A stretch of 64,000 nucleotides of DNA. Source: Karstenula rhodostoma CBS 690.94 (taxonomy: Eukaryota; Ascomycota; Dothideomycetes; Pleosporales; Didymosphaeriaceae). This document shows, one piece after another, positions 1 through 10,888 of this stretch (position 1 is the first letter of the stretch; each line of letters opens with the position of its first letter). The position numbers and the translations under genes are program-made. The notes beneath the pieces were generated by a model that did no database searches, was not told the origin of the DNA, and saw nothing but the letters and a program-made list of their open reading frames with translations. The DNA is taken from contig MU001497.1 of NCBI GenBank assembly GCA_010093485.1, positions 1,427,031 through 1,491,030 on the forward strand, in the 5' to 3' direction.

Positions 1-2
1 TG

Positions 3-992
3 ACTCCATATACAGCATGGAAACTCGGCCCTGCACTGGCTTGCGGCAACACAGTCGTGCTCAAAGCAGCCGAGCAGACGCCTTTGAGTATCCTGGTATT
101 AGGTACTCTCATCAAAAAGGCGGGATTCCCACCTGGAGTCGTCAACTTCATCAACGGCTATGGGCAGGAGGCAGGAGCTACGCTTGTCCAACATCCTTTA
201 GTCGACAAAGTAGCGTTCACAGGTTCGACCGCCACTGCTTCACAAATCATGAAGTCAGCAGCTGCTACACTCAAGAACATCACTCTGGAGACCGGTGGAA
301 AGTCCCCGCTCCTCGTGTTTGACGATTGCGACATCGAGCAAGCGATCAAGTGGTCACATCTCGGCATCATGTCAAATCAAGGCCAGATCTGTACTGCAAC
401 TTCAAGGATTTTTGTGCAGGATACCATCTACGAATCTTTCGTGGAGAAGTTCAAGGCTCAAATCCAGGAGGTTTCCAAGGTTGGTGACCAGTGGGACGAA
501 TCGACCTATCAGGGACCGCAGGTAACTAAGGCGCAATACGACCGCATCTTGTCTTACATCGACATTGGTGTATCCGAAGGAGCCACCGTCTTGACCGGCG
601 GAAAGCGACATGGCGACGGAAAAGGTTTCTTTATCCAGCCAACAGTTTTCACAAACGTCAAGGATAGCATGCGTGTCTTTAAAGAAGAGATATTTGGTCC
701 CGTCGTCACGATATCCAGCTTTGAAAGCGAGGATGCGGTCATTCGCCGCGCCAATGATTCACCGTACGGTCTCGGTGCATCGGTGTTTACCAAAGATCTA
801 GAGCGAGCCCATAGAGTGGCTGTCGAGATAGAAGCGGGTATGGTTTGGGTGAACAGTAGCCAGGACTGTGATTTCAGGATACCTTTCGGCGGCGTCAAAC
901 AATCCGGCGTCGGTAGGGAACTTGGAGAAGCAGGCTTGGAGGCTTACACGCAAACGAAAGCTGTGCACATTAACATGGGCAACAAGCTATGA
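3..992 (+). CDS. Aldehyde dehydrogenase (5' end outside window)
   Basis: NAD(P)-dependent aldehyde dehydrogenase oxidising aldehydes to carboxylic acids. The reading frame is already open at base 3, so this is the C-terminal 329 residues of a protein of about 500. Visible family landmarks are WKLGPALACGNTVVLKAAE, the cofactor-binding FTGSTATASQ, the general-base glutamate in ITLETGGKSP (Glu codon 288-290), the catalytic cysteine in GQICTA (Cys codon 390-392), EEIFGPVV and the C-terminal FGGVKQSGVGRELG. No intron is needed in the visible part, and it stops with TGA at 990-992. No peroxisomal signal is seen (ends NMGNKL). Family assignment is certain; substrate and isozyme are not determinable. 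Confidence 0.95.
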   Translation, partial: TPYTAWKLGPALACGNTVVLKAAEQTPLSILVLGTLIKKAGFPPGVVNFINGYGQEAGATLVQHPLVDKVAFTGSTATASQIMKSAAATLKNITLETGGKSPLLVFDDCDIEQAIKWSHLGIMSNQGQICTATSRIFVQDTIYESFVEKFKAQIQEVSKVGDQWDESTYQGPQVTKAQYDRILSYIDIGVSEGATVLTGGKRHGDGKGFFIQPTVFTNVKDSMRVFKEEIFGPVVTISSFESEDAVIRRANDSPYGLGASVFTKDLERAHRVAVEIEAGMVWVNSSQDCDFRIPFGGVKQSGVGRELGEAGLEAYTQTKAVHINMGNKL

Positions 993-1913
993 TGTTGCTC
1001 GCTGATTCGGAATACAAACAAGTGGGAGGATTTTGATATTCAGTATGGATTCGTGAGCAGGGTGGAGACCCTAGAGTATACGCTGTGTCTTACCTCTTGG
1101 CCCCCAGTACCATAGCTCATGATGATTGCTCAGTCGTATGCTATTATTCATTTCCATTGCTCATTTTAATTGGCTGCATCTTTTTACGACCCGCCTGGCT
1201 GTACTCGGAAAGCAGCGGAGGGCCAAGTTCGTTCCAGTTGTCTAGTTTGTCTGGCATGTCCGCGTCCAAATGGGAATATCCTATATTTAAAAACTTCTTT
1301 TGAAACGTCGACGGGCATCTCTTATGACTTTCTCTGCCTGAAGTTTCTCGGGTGTCGGCGTATTGGCGGTGCGATCGAGCGAATCTTGGTATGGAGGGTG
1401 CGCTGGCGTAGGGGTAACCAATCACACGCGTCAGGTTCGCATTTGAGACGCAATGGACGTGGCGCAGCATGACTCAAGTGTTATGGGTGACCGAAGGTCA
1501 AAAGTCAACGAGAGTTGCACATGAATGTGGATTGGTAATTTTGTTTACGTTTCGAGTGCCTAGTATTTAGCGAAGTCGGCATATAGGAAGTTGATAGTGA
1601 TGCCTGGCACGGTAGGCACAGTAGGGTGCATGTAGAACCCACTTTGAATATAACCTATGAAGACGAAGCGCCAAAAGGGTATAGTTCAGATATACAAAAA
1701 TGATCAAATAAAACAATCGCTCAAAGTATGACGCACGCTCCACTGCAGAACACAAGAACATCATAACAATCTTGAGGATGAGGCTTGAACCACGCTCAAC
1801 AAGTAGACACACGTACCAACCTGGTCATTAAGCATTCATACAATCATTATACGACGCATAGCGCTCGCTTCAAATCCTTCTCTTTTGTCGCCTACTAAAG
1901 CGTAGCGAGAGCA
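993..1913. other. Intergenic, convergent 3' flanks
   Basis: Lies between the ends of two convergent genes. Short ORFs on both strands have no recognisable domain or splice continuity. Nothing else seen. Confidence 0.6.
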
Positions 1914-2996
1914 TTATGCTGCTGCCTTCCTTTCCAACTTCCTCGGCTTCTTCTTCTGAGGAGCTGAATCTGTGCTAGACTTTGGGGTGCTATCGCTTGG
2001 TCTATTCAGTTTCCTGGGCTTCTTTTTCTCTGCCGCCGATGCCGCCGGCTTCGGTTTGCTTGTTTCTGCTGCTGGTTTGCTCGGAGGTCGTGACTTCGTG
2101 GGCGGGCTACGCTTCTGCGCCTGGTTGGCTTGGGTAGGTGCTTTAGGCTTGGGGGCCTCCGTGGGCGTGGGTGCTTTCTTGGGCGTGGGCGCTTGCTTCG
2201 GTGTTGAGACTTGCTTGGGCTTGGATGGTGCCTTCCGTGCTGTGTTTTGCCGAGGTTGATGTTTCGGAGGTTGGCTTTTTGCATCGTTTTGCCCACCACC
2301 AAAAGAAGGCATCGATGGCATGCTGGGCATGTTGGGCATCGAAGGTACTGAGGGCATGGATGGCATCCAGCTTGTCATGTCTCTTGCGGATTGTGTCCAA
2401 GTCTCTGGCATTGCCCCACCGTCATCACACTGCAACTTCTCCAATTCTTGTTCGGTAGGTGCTTGTGTCTCTTTCGTCTGCGTGACCATCTTGTCCAATG
2501 CCTTCTTCTGTGCTGGAGTAGACTTCCAATTAGGAAAGTCCCCAACGATACTCCTTACACCCTGTGAAGCCATTTGACCAAGGTCCCAAAACGGACCATG
2601 CATAGCTCCATAAACGGATCCAATACCGCCTCCGAGAAGACCCGTTGCTGTAGAAACTGTTCCGCCGACCAACGCACCTGTCAACTTTCCAATAGTAACG
2701 CCCGGCTGGACGCCTAGACCTGCTCCGGCAGCGAGACCTTGGAATGTGCCTGAGCGCGTGTATTTAGCTGCTTTACCGAAACTTTCAGCCTCGATCTCCT
2801 TGTTGATAGCTTTGGCAAGTATTTCTTCGCGTGCATTTGGATCTCCCGCGGCATTCGCAGCCTGTCTCAACTCATAAGCCTTCTGCATGGCCTGAAGCGC
2901 CATAGAGGCCGAAACGGCCGAGTTTTGTTTGATATCATTTTCGGGAATAGGCTTCTGTTTTCCGGCACCGCTGGCTTTCTTTTGTTGGCCTGACAT
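1914..2996 (-). CDS. Uncharacterised Lys/Pro-rich protein with glycine-zipper segment
   Basis: Intronless 360-residue protein of unrecognised function. Three parts are visible. Residues 1-80 are hydrophilic and probably helical. Residues about 85-140 form a Gly/Ala-rich hydrophobic stretch with GxxxG spacing (GLAAGAGLGVQPG, ATGLLGGGIGSVYGAMHG), resembling glycine-zipper membrane-inserting segments. After a short linker comes a run of Met-Pro-Ser-type tripeptides (residues about 210-232). The last 130 residues are a very basic Lys/Pro/Ser/Thr-rich tail in which KKKPRKLNR and KKKPRKLERK repeat near the end, possibly acting as nuclear or nucleic-acid-binding signals. The start ATG at 2996 is the first in frame. 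A real gene is likely because of length and composition; no function is claimed. Confidence 0.8.
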   Translation of the reverse strand: MSGQQKKASGAGKQKPIPENDIKQNSAVSASMALQAMQKAYELRQAANAAGDPNAREEILAKAINKEIEAESFGKAAKYTRSGTFQGLAAGAGLGVQPGVTIGKLTGALVGGTVSTATGLLGGGIGSVYGAMHGPFWDLGQMASQGVRSIVGDFPNWKSTPAQKKALDKMVTQTKETQAPTEQELEKLQCDDGGAMPETWTQSARDMTSWMPSMPSVPSMPNMPSMPSMPSFGGGQNDAKSQPPKHQPRQNTARKAPSKPKQVSTPKQAPTPKKAPTPTEAPKPKAPTQANQAQKRSPPTKSRPPSKPAAETSKPKPAASAAEKKKPRKLNRPSDSTPKSSTDSAPQKKKPRKLERKAAA

Positions 2997-4045
2997 ATTG
3001 TTGTTTTGTTGTTAGGAGGAAAGGTGAGCTTTCAGATGGCGTCCAGATGTTTAATATCAAATATATCAGAGGGAACACTGATCGTCATGATCTGCATACG
3101 TCATTAGTGCGTTCATGGTGGCGCAAGCCGGGATCCCCGGGCAACTAGAGAAACTAAGGCGCCACGACGCAATATACATATTCAAGAAACAAATAGGTTT
3201 GTGTCATCGGGCGTGAAGCGATGAGATCGGGCTGTGAGGTGCTGTGGCAGATCGTGGACACTAAGGAGTCGGTGGTTCCTTGGGTAGAGGAGCTACGCTT
3301 GACTCTCTCTGGACTAGCTCCATCTCAGCACAATCTAGCACACCGATCTACCTCTTGCTTACAAGAGCTTTCTGCTTCTATGCGAGTATAGCAGTTGAGC
3401 GGCATTGGTAAACCAACACCTTGTCCAAAGCGGTGAGGTGTACTCAAGCACAATCGGTCCGGTTCCATGGGTCACAGCTGCCATCACACCCACGCGCAGC
3501 CTGTCGATCTTCCTGCCGTAGAGGTGATCCATTGGCTTAAAAGAGCGGAAATAGATGACGCGAAAGCGACGTTGATCTGGAGGAACGCAATAGCGATATG
3601 GGGATTTCTGACAACATTTCAATGAGGTGCTTGACGCTGGGTGGATACTTCTTGACAAAGATCTGGTAGAACAAGATGCAAACTCGGCCAATTTCTCAAG
3701 TCACATGATCCACCAGCGGGATTCACAAACACGTATTTTGAAGGGATCAAGGCAACATAGGTCTGCGACATGCGGAGGAGAGGTCTGGAGGTGTCCAGGT
3801 GGAGGTGAAGGTCGGCCCACGTGTCGGGCCCGGACCCTGTCTCGAGCTAAGCTCCATGCGGGGGCGGAAGACGGACTAACCGTCGACGGCCATAGTCGCA
3901 GTGTTGAAAGTGTATCGCGGGCTTCAGAGCCAAATCACTGCGGGCGTCTTCAGACCAGAGCCTGCCTGGAGCCATGTCGCTGAAGCATCACTCCCGATGA
4001 GCTGCCCGCAATCTGCAGCCCGCGTCCTCGACCGCGCCCCCGACC
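2997..4045. other. Intergenic region between divergent genes
   Basis: Shared upstream region of the glycine-zipper gene (minus) and Rgp1 (plus). A 110-codon minus-strand ORF at 3359-3691 has no recognisable domain. Nothing firm seen. Confidence 0.5.
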
Positions 4046-6625
4046 ATGTCCTCGAACATCCGCGTCTTCGTGCAATGGAAGAACTCGACCGTATTCGCCG
4101 GCGAAGACATTGAGTGCACAATCACCTTCAAGAACGCGGCCCTGCCCGAAGGCGGCGACAAGTCGCCCATCCGAAAGGCGAATGGCTTTGCGCCGGGTGG
4201 GGAGCGCCAGCGCAAGCTGCCCCCGGTGCACTCGTCGACGCGCCCCTCCGTCTCGCGCAATTCCTCCTTTACCTCCCTCGGCGCGCCCGCCCAGAACCTG
4301 CGCGGCCACCGCCCGGCGCTGTCGGTGCAGACGGCATCCTCTGTTGGCGAGCGCAATCGCTCCCCCCAGTCCTACAGCGCAGCCTTCAACAACGGGAGCG
4401 CCACGCCGACACACAAGCGCGCACACGGCAAGTCGCTGTCGATAATATCTCTAGGCACGGATGTAGCTACAGAAGGCAGTCCTGCAGCGCGGCGGCCGCT
4501 GCGCGCCCACGGCCGATCTGCAAGCCTCCAGGTGGTGCCAGGCCGGCCCAGTCCCTTTCCAAGTACCAACGGCTCTTCCTTCTCCCTCAGTGCCTGCTGA
4601 TCGTACCGCAGTCACGTCTCCTGGACATCGCTCCGTGACCCATTATTCCCCACGCTCCGGTGGGGGCTCTCCGCCGACGATACACGAACCCTTCCACAAC
4701 ACCTCTTTGCCGACGCGACCCGTCCGAACACAACCGGGCGCAGCCACCGCTTCAAACAGCCCGGCCCTCCGAAGCCGCCCACGAAAGCCGTCCGGGTCGT
4801 TCTCGCAAAATTTCAAATTCCCCGCCGCCCCTCACCCGAACGACCCCTCGCCAGAGCGTCCCGTTGAGAATGACGTCGAAACAAGCGCCAGGGTGCAGTC
4901 GCCTCTCAAACGCGAGACCTCATCCGAAGCGCCTGCGGAATCGCTGTCTAAACAACCCACAGAGAATCTCTCCCCAATAGCGCGGATACTATCTGGTTCC
5001 AGTATGAACGGAACACCAAGGAGTAGCGCAGAGTTTTATTCCCAGAGCAACAACTCCACTGAGACGCTGGCATCCGAGTACGTAGTGCCTCAGACCGCAC
5101 GTCTTCTGCCGAGAGTGTTCCACCAGCGACGGCAATCACAGTTAGTGCCACCAAACCAAAGAATGCAGCCTGAAGCTTTGATGATGGGCTACGCTCAAGT
5201 CATGGGATCTTTCACCTTGGATGGGTCACTAATCAACCAAGCTCCGTTTGAGGAGGTAAAGAGAAAAGGAGTTGTGGGCGGACAAGGCGGAGGAGGTGTC
5301 GTTGGTGTCGAACGCACAAAGCGCGAGAGTGGTTTGTTCGGCGCACTCGGCTGGTCAAACATCGGAGAATCCATAGGAGGATTACTAGGCGCTTCAGAAC
5401 CGTCGAGCATCCGAGAAATGAGAGGGATCGCAAGCTCTAAAACCGTCCCTTTGATTACCACCCCGCAGTCTATTTTGTTTGTCGATCTACAGTTAGCTCC
5501 AGGCGAAAGCCGCAGCTATACCTATAGTTTCACACTACCTCGGGGTTTACCTCCAACACACAAAGGAAGGTCGATGAAGGTAGTCTACCACTTGACCATC
5601 GGTACTCAGCGGCCGGGATCTGCGCGCGATCAGCAAGTGAAGCACGTCGAAATACCCTTCCGTGTTTTCGGTAGCGTAAACAGTACGTATATCCTTCCAC
5701 GAATATTACTAGTCACTAAGGGAGAACAGGCCGTGGCGAGATATTAGGGCATGATCTCATGTCCCCGTACATCATCCTCCGAGATCAAGCCAAAACCTCC
5801 ACCGTTAACGCTGATTCAAGAAATGGTTCTCCCGTCAAAAAGCCCTCCCTCCAGACGGCCCAAGACACAGCCAATTTCACCGACTTCTTAGAATACGTAG
5901 ACAATCTACTTGACCGCCCCCGACAAAATTCCTCCATGGGCCTCCTCTCCCCTACAGAAACCATCCCCGGTCGCTCCTCCCTACCAGACGAACCTCAAAC
6001 CATGAAAGAGGCCATTGACCTCGCCATCCTGCGCAGCAACCTCACCGGTGCCGCGAATCAATCCGCGAATCGCTTCGAAATCGCCCGCAGCGGTCGCCGC
6101 GTCGCCGTCATTATGCTTGCGCGCCCAGCTTACCGTTTGGGTGAGACCGTATCCGCGGTCATTGATTTTACGAATGCTGATATTCCATGCTACTCGATGC
6201 ACGTGTCGCTCGAGACGTCTGAGAAAGTCGACCCCGCCATTGCATTAAGAAGTAATGCATCTGTCTACCGCGTTACACGCAAAGTCCACGCTTCCTTCTC
6301 CGAAAACGCCCTCTTTGCGCAGCGCTTATCCTTTTCCCCCACCATCCCTCCAAGTGCGACACCCGAGTTCATCACTAGCGGCGTGAGTCTTGAATGGAAG
6401 ATTCGCGTTGAGTTCATCACGCCCCGACTCATGCACGAGGATGGCGAGCAAGCGTATTGGGATGATCTGCTGGAGGAGGTGGAGAGCGGCGATAGGGGCG
6501 TTATATTAGCGGCGGCGGAAAGGCTACCCGCGGAGAGTTTCGAGGTCATGGTGCCAGTGAGGGTGTATGGGGCTGTTAGTAGAGCGGAGGCCGATGAGGA
6601 TGGCGGGGAAGGATTACCCGTGTAG
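4046..6625 (+). CDS. RGP1: Rgp1, subunit of the Ric1-Rgp1 Rab GEF
   Basis: Rgp1 partners Ric1 as guanine-nucleotide exchange factor for Ypt6/Rab6 at the Golgi. Exons are 4046-4562, 4612-5682 and 5730-6625, giving 827 residues. The N-terminus (RVFVQWKNSTVFAGEDIECT) is the arrestin-like opening strand of the family, followed by about 400 low-complexity Ser/Pro residues. The conserved LFVDLQLAPGESRSYTYSF lies in exon 2, and GEILGHDLMSPYIILRDQAK continues the conserved core in exon 3. Intron 2 (5683-5729) is canonical: GTACGT, CACTAAG, ACAG. Intron 1 (4563-4611, 49 nt, GTACCA donor, TGCTGAT branch) is the best way to join the frames but its donor is weak; a one-base frameshift near 4590 is the alternative. 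Start is the first ATG of the conserved domain. Confidence 0.88.
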
Positions 6626-8056
6626 GACGAGTTTCGACACAACATTGTCGATATCGCCCAGTGAAGACCGGACTGGTCACGGATCGAGTGAGGGTCACGC
6701 TTGAACAAACGTAGACGCAGGCGGTGATATTTTTACCCTGTACATGAGAAAAGGGACTGGCTTGCCTGTGAAGGCATATAGCATGGCGTGGTGGATTTGA
6801 TGTAGTATACCATAGGCTCGATCAATCCGAATTTATATCATCAGAGTAATGCTTCACTGCTGTGCTGAGGCTCACAGTCGGCTTTGCATCAATTCCACAG
6901 GTGGTGCCTTGTTCTGCCTTCTATAATTAGAAGTATCTCGCACGTCGTTCTTGATTTTAACACAGTGCGAGCCATGTGTGCATCATCGGATGTGCTTTGG
7001 GTATTCATGTTGAACAAAAAGCTATACAATATATATCTTTCCATGCTAGTGTATATTTGTTCACTCTCCTTCTAAACTATTCAGCTCCAGCCGTCGTCTT
7101 TACAAGTAACATTCCAAGTAGGAGTCTGCGGACTGTACCCAGAGCCTATAGGGCTTTAGGCAAAATATTCTCCACCCTTATACAGGTATTCTTGTCAAAA
7201 TATTGTACGGCACATCTTCATATCAGTACGGGACTCTCCAAATCTTATATCCCATGCTCTACTGATATATGCCTTAGCTTTCCTACTATTTGAGAGGCTG
7301 ACGTTCCTTGCTGAGCCTCGGCTTCGCGTGGGTTGAAGGGCTGATGTTTCTCTGTCTGCAAGGTGCATCTGCTCTTCACACTTGTTCTGTGGGGCAGTGT
7401 GGCTGGCAAAACCCTGGACCGTGACGAACCTTTCTACGGCAAGACAGTCCTCCGGTACCCCGGACTGCTGCCATTCACGGTGGAATCAGACGACAGTACA
7501 ACTTTTGACGCTTGATTGATATAGTCTGGCTCAGCTGCCAAGGCCAAAAGCCTACAGTATACTTTTGGTGGGACGCGCCACACTCTGTACTGATTGCTCA
7601 ATCTCTAAGTGATCGTTTGGAGGTGAGTTCGTGTTACATACACGAGGCATTATCTCGCTTTCGCCGCAGCTAGCTGCATATGAAAACCGCCTTTGTGAAT
7701 GTATCAGCATCATGGGTGATGATCGTCTTTTCCAGTCAGAAGTTGACTTGTTCAAAATGATTCTACTCCGTGTTACCTATGATGCGACTGCATTTATAGA
7801 TAAGCCAGGCGGCTCTTTATTTGGACGAACGACTCCTCGCGGGGCGTTCGCTTCAAAATTGCATACAGGCGGCCGTCGGATGCATCTTAGCGGTAAGAAA
7901 CCTCTAAACCCTGATACGCATGCTATCAATTAACAATGGCCGCGGCTGGCAGAAATCTGCGTCCACCCTAATAAGCATTTAGCCAATTATCCAAAGAGAT
8001 TCCTCTATCCTAATCCCGTATTCTAACCCTAACTTTACTAACCTTGATTCTATTTA
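6626..8056. other. Intergenic, AT-rich patches
   Basis: No supported gene. Short ORFs at 6884-7293 and 7631-7933 lack domains. From about 8000 the sequence becomes CTAA-rich (TTCTAACCCTAACTTT) and runs into a foldback element. Confidence 0.55.
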
Positions 8057-8216
8057 CAGTCTCCCAGGAAGTTCAGGAGACTAGCTCGTTAAGGTTCGCA
8101 AAACCCTCCAGTGGCCTTTTACAAGTAATTTGCCCCCCTGCTGAGTGGGGCGCACCAGTCTCCCGCAACCCCTGGGAGACTGTAATCTTAACTTTGCTAA
8201 CCCTAATCTTGATCTA
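8031..8216. repeat. Related direct repeats flanking the MITE
   Basis: AACTTTACTAACC..TTGATTCTA (8031-8052) recurs as AACTTTGCTAACC..TTGATCTA (8190-8216) on the other side of the foldback element. Either the element sits in an older tandem repeat or a larger composite unit is present. Confidence 0.45.
8057..8182. mobile_element. Short foldback MITE, TA target-site duplication
   Basis: A 126-bp element bounded by perfect 12-bp inverted termini CAGTCTCCCAGG (8057-8068) and CCTGGGAGACTG (8171-8182), each flanked by TA (8055-8056 and 8183-8184), so the outer symmetry is 14/14. Each end also folds on itself: AGTCTCC 8058-8064 pairs with GGAGACT 8076-8082, and CAGTCTCCC 8156-8164 pairs with GGGAGACTG 8174-8182. 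TA duplications suggest a Tc1/mariner-type mobilising transposase (inference). No coding capacity. Confidence 0.65.
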
Positions 8217-8600
8217 GCTTATATAGATTAAGCTTAGTCTCTATCTAAGTGCCATTAGAGGGGTAGATAACATTGAATACTGGGGTGGACGCGAGTATCT
8301 GCCGCCGCGACTGTCGCTCGAGTAGTCGGGACAAACGCTCGTTGGCGTGTACGCCAGACGAAGCGCGGCGCATTAGGCTTTAGGGCTGGCCAAGAGGGGA
8401 AATACGTCCTAGAACGCACGCTATTGATCATTCGAGGCGTTGTCATTAGCGGAAAAGACGGCAGTAGGAGCTGAACGATGGGTGGGTTTGAAGCTGGCGA
8501 AACTGTGCGAGCCGAGAAGGAAGTATGTGTGTCATAAATCATTACTCGATTGAACATGCTATCATACATGTCGCTGTGTTGGGTATCTCAAAAAAAGTCG
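8217..8600. other. Intergenic 3' flank
   Basis: About 380 bases between the repeat and the end of the 7TM gene. Only shadow ORFs; nothing recognised. Confidence 0.5.
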
Positions 8601-9875
8601 CTACTGCCGATGATCCAGCACATCGAAAGGCTTCGTCGCGTTCACGCTGTACGGCTGCCCCGTCCCCTCGCTCACACCCGTCCCCACGCTCTGTGTTCGC
8701 TGGATCTGCATTGGCTCTCTGCTCTCTTTTCTCCGCAAGTCCGTCAATCCATACACCATCACTTCATCCTGCTCTTGCCCGTCCTCTCTAATCATCATGT
8801 CCATGTTCTTGTCTACTTCGAATGTCAGGCTGCCCGATCGTCTTTGTCGCGTGTTTCCGTACGTAGCGTTGTTCGTCTCGTAGTGGTAGGTAGGGTTTGT
8901 TCCACCGTCGGAGAAGTAGCGCGGTAGCATGTAGGTGAGGAGGCGGCGGAGGGCTGGGGCGCAAGCGGCGATTATGGCGATCGAGGGCTCGGTGACGGAG
9001 GATATAAGGCCGATGTCATAGGTTCTGTCGATGGTCGGAGAGTAGCGGTAGTAGTAGACTATCAGTCTGGCGACGGATCCGATGGTTGCTATCCAGCCCA
9101 TGCTCATGACAGCGACAACCGCGATCTTCGTTTTGCGTTTCATTTGGAGGTCCCACACCATGGCAGTGGGGATAGGCATGATGATCAGATCCATAAAGAT
9201 ACTCAGGGCGCAGCTGGACATGATGAACTGGAGACTGTTGATGCACTTGCCGCCGGCGATCGTGTTGCCATCAGTGTCCTTGTGGTCCATAAGTGGTTGC
9301 AGATAAGTGTATCTGATTGGGTCGCACTGAAAGATGTTGACGAGAGTAGTCGAGGTGAAATAGCCAACGTTCATCCAGACTGTTTTGTGGGTCAGTGTAA
9401 GAGCTAAGAGATATTGGGTGATATTGCATCCTTACAAACAACATGCAGTGCCCATCGAATATGCCAGCGTTGATCCTTCACGCGGAAAAGAAACATGATG
9501 ATCGAGGCGCGGATAGCACCCATCATAGGATGGTAGAACATTTGCACAGCAAAACTCCATTTCCTCGCATGGACAAGTTGGACTAAGGTCTGTTTGGGTA
9601 CCTCGCTGCTGCGATAGCCAGTGTGGCTCACGATGATGTCTGATCAATATCAGTAGCCAGACCTGCTTACAGGGGCCGCCAAACATACACTCGTAGATCG
9701 TAAGTGCCTGCCCAAGAAGCAAGAGTAACGAGAGGTGTATAAGCCAGTCATCCCACCCAAAGTTCTGACCCAGATAGCGAGAAAACGTCCTCGCGCCAAC
9801 GAATATTGCAGCGAGGATTGGAAAGAGGCATGTTGCTGCGAGAGCTCCTGCTTGACGACCCGCACCCATGTCCAA
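8601..9875 (-). CDS. Fungal rhodopsin-domain 7TM membrane protein
   Basis: Integral plasma-membrane protein of the fungal rhodopsin-domain (SAT4/PTH11-related) family, generally thought to be receptor-like; ligand unknown. Exons in minus order are 9875-9689, 9639-9436 and 9379-8601, giving 389 residues. Introns are 9640-9688 (GTATGT...CAG) and 9380-9435 (GTAAGG...ACAG). Several hydrophobic helices are visible. Conserved features include FGWDDWLIHLSLLLLLGQAL early, KWSFAVQMFYHPMMGAIRAS, the FQCDP loop, GGKCINSLQFIMSSCALSIFMDLIIMP split across the middle, and RKTKIAVVAVMSMG. The C-terminal 100 residues are a hydrophilic cytoplasmic tail. It lacks an N-terminal CFEM domain. One of three such genes here, all on the minus strand but not adjacent. 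Confidence 0.88.
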
Positions 9876-10888
9876 GGGAAGGCGCTAGAAAGTCACAACT
9901 GAAGATGCCATTAGCACATGTTTGATAGGTCAAGCCTATTTGTGTACGTGTGTACTCACATTTAGATGTTATGCATGTGCAGTTGCCGGTTGAAGATCTT
10001 TGAGATCTACTGATGTGTCTGAAGAAGTCGGCAACCTCCGGCACCTGAGGGCCTCGATTCTTTAACACACTTGTATGTAGCGTGCGGCGGCTGATGCCAT
10101 CTCGGCACCAAGCAGGAGGCACGTTCCGCACGTTCCGCTCGTACCATATCTGAATGGGGAATTGAACTGTGCTGATCTGACATCGGGGAAGAACCCGCGA
10201 CGCGGTTCCTGAGTCGTTACGGCCCATTGGGTTTGTGCTCTGGACGAAAACGGCTAGCGCACATTATTACCAGGGGCGAGGATCAAATCCCCTCCATCTG
10301 TCATGGTGGTGAAACGCCATGCACCATACCATGTTTTCCACCACGGCACGCGTACACCGCCGAATCCTGCGCGCTTATTAGACTGTACTTATCAGACTGT
10401 ACACATACAACTCTCCGAGCGTATCGCGTGCTGTGGTCTGTGGTACCCTCCAAGGTAGCTGTGCCTCGCAGCCGTCTAATCGACGCCGCTGCACACGCCC
10501 TCTACAACGGCTCAAGCGGGTTGCATGCATCCACGGTGATTGTTTTCCTAATGCTACTCGCGCCGGGTCGCCCCTTTCGGGAGAACGAGTGTTCTGGCCA
10601 CTTGGGCTGAAGCCGGTTTGTTTGTAGAAAAGATCGTCAATTAAAGTAATGCGGACAGGGAGCGCATTGGCCGCACCGAGTCACGTCGATTCATTGACGC
10701 CGTTTGACATGTTGCGATCAGCTCTTCCACTGCCTTTGCCAGACGCGGAGGATCTTCCCGCTGCACCCACCAGCTCCCAGAGGATATTACCTCGGTGTCC
10801 CTCGATAATTTAAAGGGCAGACTGCCGGCAGCATTCACTCCTTTCGCTGCGGCTCGTCATACCCAGATAGGGAAACGGAACTCTCACA
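9876..10888. other. Intergenic region between divergent genes
   Basis: Upstream of both the 7TM gene (minus) and the FAD oxidase (plus). It contains small direct repeats (AGACTGTAC twice near 10380-10400; GCACGTTCC twice near 10110-10135). No gene seen. Confidence 0.5.

Noticed and set aside
3359..3691. 110-codon minus ORF
   Set aside because: No domain or splice partner; lies in the region between divergent genes.
10227..10610. 127-codon plus ORF upstream of the FAD oxidase
   Set aside because: No family resemblance; overlaps ORFs in other frames.
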